Positions 57,391 through 64,000 of a stretch of DNA of 64,000 bases are shown piece after piece. The stretch covers positions 22,716,925 to 22,780,924 of the forward strand of contig NC_092087.1 in assembly GCF_045679555.1 (NCBI RefSeq), read 5' to 3'. The DNA comes from Salvelinus alpinus (taxonomy: Eukaryota; Chordata; Actinopteri; Salmoniformes; Salmonidae). The notes below the pieces were generated by a model that was not told where the DNA came from, did no database searches, and saw only the letters and a list, made by a program, of their open reading frames with translations. The position numbers and the translations under genes are program-made. Each line of letters opens with the position of its first letter. Within the stretch, counting starts at the first letter, position 1.

Positions 57391-58114
57391 AATCTTATCA
57401 AACATTATCGTCAGGTGCAACGTTAGCTATGCAAATCTTCCTCTCTATGACATTACACATTAGGGAGAGGCTATGTATTTAGCAAGTTACATCACAATAT
57501 CAAAGTATCATACTCCCCACACACCAGTCACAGCCATCATGTCGTACATTTGTTGTATGTAATCCATTCCTTGCCATCTCGAGAAATATTGTTAAATGCA
57601 TGAGAAGTTTGCACCAACTTTATGGATGCCCATTTTCACTCCTATGTCAAGCAAATGTGCATGCTTTGCAGACTTGACAACATGTCCACAACACGTGGCA
57701 GTTGGGGCGGACCACACCTTGCTTTCTCTGGGCAATTGGACATCATTGACAAAAGTGGGCATATAAGTAATCCATACCCGACCCATCAATACCCATTGTG
57801 ATGCACTCACTTCCAAATCTCCTTTTGGACAAGACTGACTATATGTCCAAAATTATCTTATTTTCACTTTGTAGTCAACTTTGTCACTAGAATTAATGTT
57901 TCTGACTCATATCGATGCCACATAGACCATTTATAACCAGAGAAGTTGGTTCTAGAAGGCAGTTCCCATTTAAGCTAGCCAAGACCAACAACACAAACAG
58001 ACTATAAAGCTACAAGTAGTGAGTGGGGTTACATACAGACTATACTAAAGTTAAAATGTCTTATCTGTGATGAAATGTTTTCCACACACATAGCTACGTG
58101 TGGTGTATTTGGAC

Positions 58115-59951
<1,837 letters not shown>

Positions 59952-60534
59952 ATTTGGACACCGGGTCCCCATAATTTACCACTCTTTCACAATGAATAGC
60001 CTGAAGCAACAAGGCTCTTCTGGCAGGTTCTATTTCCCTACGTGGGAGCATTGTGAACCGTAGGTCAGGATTTTTGTTATTGTACATTGAAAATGTCATA
60101 TTGCAAAAAAATCGAAGACAAAGTTGTCTCTTTTACAATGAGGGTCAATTGGAAAGAATGTTTGTTTTCCTCAATTTGTGGGCGTGGTCGAGGGGAATTC
60201 CTTCTTATGACATGAATACCGACTCGGCGTATGGAATGCATTTTTCGTAATGTCAGTTGAGTCAACAAATCACAGCACACATTTTACCGCTTTGCTCCTA
60301 TGGGTATACTCGCAATGGCCGCCAGTCCACCCATTATGCCTTCACTGATTTGATGGGGATTCCCGTTCTATTCATTTTATTTCTATGGCAGCACGTGCAG
60401 TCAGGAGCCGAGGAGAAAATGTACATTATTTATTGTTTTGCTAATCGAATGGTTATTACTGTGACCGCCATCATTTGGCAGGCCAATTACCGTCATCCAA
60501 AATTCCATGACCGTCACAGCCCTAGGCATAACTG

Positions 60535-62230
60535 CATGTGTGTTTCTAAATTAATTGGAAAGAGGACAGCCACCAGTGACCAACTTAAAACAGCCATTTA
60601 AAAGACAACAGAATATAGCATTGTGGATACAGTTTCAGAATTACACAATTTTATGTGTACAACATCTAAAGACCTGTAACCCTATACTCAGAGCTTTACC
60701 ATTTCTAAAATTATGTAATTGGGTGAATTTGGAGCCTTTGCTCATGTTTTTTTCAGGGTTCCCATGTTATACAACGAGGATGAGGAAGTGATTTCCTGTT
60801 TGGGGTAAGTTTCTCAAAAATGTGAAATCACAAAAAAGGTGTCTGGACCATTCTATAACATGCCATTTACATCAAAAATATCCTTTAAAAAGTTTACCGC
60901 CCTTGTAAACCAACCTCTAACCTCGCCGAACAACAGGCTATACTGAGAGAGAGTCTCTTGAGGAGCTGCCCAGGCTGATGTTTCAAACAGGGGCTGCCTT
61001 TCAATTAGCTAACCTAGCTTAAAGCTAGTGCCAAACTTTATAAGTCCTCCTGAGCGTATTTACACACCTGCTATTTAAAAATAACAATCTCAGAAATTCT
61101 GAGTTAACATCATCTCTGCTCACCTTACAAAAGAGGTTGCAGGGATCCAGGGGAAAAGTGTCCGAGGCTAGAATCAGACAATATAAAGACCTCACTGTTA
61201 TATTAAGCCATCCAGCCCAGCCATGCTGGCAGTGGCATGTAGCTCAATATAATAGGAGTAATAATCTAGTAAAGGCCGCTTTCTGTTTGATTATGTATTA
61301 AGTTCAAAGTGTATACAACATAGCTGCCAGGTAACGTGCTTATCCAAATATTGTAAAACATTGTAATGCATTGTAAAGACATGGACTGAGTGTGCTCTGC
61401 AGTAGCTCCATTAACAGTGTGTAATTCAGACTGTACCATGACCCCTGTAGTGTACACTGTGTGATAGAGAGAGGGGGCCCCCAGAACACACACCATATCA
61501 ATTTCTCTGCATTGAATGCAAGGGAGCTAACAGCTTAAGTAAACAAAGATTATGTATATAATGTATGTATGTTAGTCACATGTAGACTACTGGTTATGAA
61601 TTACATTTAGAGTGATGTTTGATGAATGTTCTAACACCTAGCTCAACTCTGTTTCTGAGTTAGGAATAGGATACAGAGTATTTGGGCCACCATACTGGAC
61701 AGATACAGGCAGGAACCCACATCCAGGCTTGAGAGAACAATTGAAGGGAGAGGGGAGAGTGCACCTGTTTCAGATGACAAGGAACAGCTTTGCACCTGTC
61801 ACACACATTCTTTGCTTCGATTGTTTGTCACCTCGAATTCCAACCATTCCACAAGTGGCAGGGGTCACATAAACCCACGGCACTTGGAGCGCACGTGTGT
61901 ATTGCATGTTTAACACCTGAGAGCACCACTGAATCCCCAATCAATTATAGATGGCTACGCAACAATTGGCAGGGCAAAACAATAAATGGCAGGATTAAAA
62001 CATGATGCTTGGCTACCTTTTTCTGTAGACCAAAGAGCAATGTGCTTAAAGTCAGACCCTGAAGGCTGCATACTGTCCTCGTTAAAATGTGTTATAAGTA
62101 ATTGTGGTAGTGTGAGGGGGTGAATGAAGTAGGTATGGGATCTGTCCCTAGCCTTGGGCCATAGCGTTTCCCCATGTGGGACTGGGAAAGGAGCTTGTGT
62201 GTTTGTGACATTGATGGAGTGGTGAAATCC
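60535..62230. other. No feature recognised
   Basis: Read on both strands; short frames only, no repeat or domain I know. A missing first exon of arhgap39 could lie here or further right, but no convincing start and phase-2 donor were found. Confidence 0.4.
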
Positions 62231-62235
62231 TTTTA

Positions 62236-62350
62236 CATTTTAGTCATTTAGCAGATGCTCTTATCCAGAGCGACTTACAGCTAGTGCATTCATCTTAAGA
62301 TAGCTAGGTGGAACAACCACATATCACAGTCATAGTAAGTAACTAGGAGG
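62236..62350 (+). repeat. Dispersed fish repeat
   Basis: TTTAGTCATTTAGCAGATGC and CTTATCCAGAGCGACTTACA, one of the most common fish repeat motifs; related to the fragment at 14809. Confidence 0.7.
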
Positions 62351-63094
62351 CATTTGGGCTAATGTCTCTGTGCTATGGATGGATGGGCTGTTGTTGTGGT
62401 GGTATACAGTTGGTGTGCTTGAATCGTTTTTGAAAGAAGGTTCTGATGTCTTTCTTTGTTCCCCCTACCTGAAGTAGCCTACATCAGCCTGACAGGACAA
62501 CTGCTGATCACTGTTCCAACTAATTGTCAACGCCTTCCCCTCCCTGAAAGGGCTCAACAGCAGTTGCTGTGGTCATTTTTCATGGAGGATATGTCAGGCA
62601 TAATAAAGCTGGCCTTGTGTTAAGAGATCAGATCAGATACAAGAGACAGGCATGGAGTGAGGAAGGGGAGGGAGGACAGGATGCCGAGGAGGGGAAGAAA
62701 GGTAAAGCACTTTAAGCCCCAGCAAGGCCTTCAGCCCTGGTGCCACATAAAGCCTGGCTAGCAGCGAGAGGCCAGGAGCCTGTACATTCTGCCACTCTGC
62801 AGGGTCACCTCCACAAGGGCCATGATGACTGAGTAGCCCCAGAATAAAATGCACACATTCCTTGGAGAGGGAATATAACACCTGTTTTCTACTAAGTGAC
62901 CTTAATCCCTGTAGTATCATGTGTGAGTGATACTGCACACCTCCAAATCTGACTGTCTAGTTTGTCTGTCTGGAAGCCATAAGGTGTGTCATAATTGGAG
63001 CTGGGGTCTGTCTGTTCCAACTTAATGGTCCAGCCCAAAGTGGACATTCCACAACTTGTCTTTTGCCGTCTATACAATGGCTGTCAGTTCTCTC

Positions 63095-64000
63095 AGAAGT
63101 GAAGAAAAAAAATATTGGTCGACCAAGTGTTGTCTGTTCTTTCGACCATTCGATTGGTTGAAATTTTCAAACGTGCATTTTTCCATATATAAACACATCC
63201 TATGTGTTTTAATCAAATCAACTATATGCACTGAGCTTGTCTGATGCTTTAAGCAAACTGTTTATGAAATAATTAAGACAAAAATTACTAGAGGGAGTCC
63301 GACCGCAAATGATTTGATTGTGCCACCTGGCTCAAACTTGTTGCATTGTGTAATTTATTTTATTTTAAAGACAGCGAGTGACTGTGTGACTAGCACCCAG
63401 TGTCTCCCTCTCTTCCCTGCTGCAGTCGCATTCATCCATGTATGCAATTTCTGAAATGGAACTGTTTCGGCCTATTTATTGTTTACACTTATTATTCAAT
63501 GGACGCTTTATTTTAAAACTAAAATGCTTGATTGCATTTCACATCATGAATGACTCGTATGGTGTGTGACGACAAGAACGAATAAATTATTGATACAGTA
63601 GCCTATATAAGTATTGAAATATAGGCCTCAGTAAGTTACGGTATTAAGACTAAACAGGATGCTCTCTTAGGCCTACAGCTCAATGGTGGTTATACAAGGC
63701 TGGTATAATAAGCCTACGAATGATAATGACATTACTTATTATTATAATGATGATCATAATAATAATAGTTATAATAACAATAAGGAGATCAAGGAAAAGG
63801 GAGGGTTATTTTTAGGGAAAAAAATGTCTGACACTTAATAAATTATAAATAATAAAATTGTAAAGCCATTATTACAGCATAGCAAAGATTAAAAACAGTC
63901 ACATTTCTGAAATTTTTGCGTGAGGCTTGGTGCTCACGGAATCAGTAGGCTATTAAACAAAACACTCAAACAGGCAACAGAAGCAGGATCTGTCTTATTT
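63095..64000. repeat. Possible transposon left end running off the window
   Basis: TATTGGTCGACCAAGTGTTG followed by ATTCGATTGGTTGAAATTTT resembles the terminal part of a fish hAT-like repeat. The rest is AT-rich with short AAT-type repeats near 63730-63780. No right end inside the window. Confidence 0.35.

Noticed and set aside
57592-57816. 74-codon minus-strand frame as a gene
   Set aside because: Lies inside the nested transposon stack and matches no family I know; most likely repeat-derived.

Overview
The window looks like genomic DNA of a salmonid fish (salmon or trout group). Two intron-rich vertebrate genes lie on the minus strand in a dense background of transposons. These include several Tc1-like families, tRNA-derived SINEs of the HpaI type that end in a shared 'ttaactgacttgcctagtt' tail, and 5S-rRNA-derived SINEs. 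That combination is typical of salmonids. The species cannot be named from the sequence.

Layout. (1) 1-5029: no gene I can support; microsatellites, two short inverted-repeat elements and the presumed 3' UTR of the next gene. (2) 14432 down to 5030: complete coding region of PHF20, a chromatin reader of the NSL/MOF acetyltransferase complex. It is reconstructed here as 16 exons whose phases all agree (3,129 bp, 1,042 residues). Exon order: Tudor 1, Tudor 2, charged linker, C2H2 finger, lysine-rich stretch, PHD finger, conserved C-terminus. (3) About 14.5-20.1 kb: the 5' side of PHF20 and a short intergenic gap mostly filled by two Tc1-like elements placed almost end to end. (4) 44023 down to 21317: ARHGAP39 (Vilse/CrossGAP), nine coding exons with two WW domains, MyTH4 and RhoGAP. 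Only the first coding exon, with the start codon, is not found. (5) 44-64 kb: presumed first intron or upstream DNA of ARHGAP39, almost all repeats. It includes a 10.4-kb nested transposon stack bounded by an exact 8-bp target duplication.

The two genes are transcribed in the same direction, with ARHGAP39 upstream. They are not known to act together: PHF20 reads methyl-lysine marks in the nucleus, and ARHGAP39 switches off Rac/Cdc42 downstream of Robo and at synapses.

Most notable observations: an 18-copy, 63-bp coding minisatellite that adds about 378 residues right after the WW domains of ARHGAP39; an insertion flanked by duplicated TTAA (a piggyBac-like signature) inside another repeat; two hAT-like elements with exact 8-bp target duplications, one inside the other; a (CA)66 tract filling most of a 196-bp intron in the RhoGAP region; and a seven-copy 68-bp array next to a strong unused-looking splice donor. 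I saw no CRISPR, operon or clearly new molecular system. The novelty is in gene structure and repeat biology.
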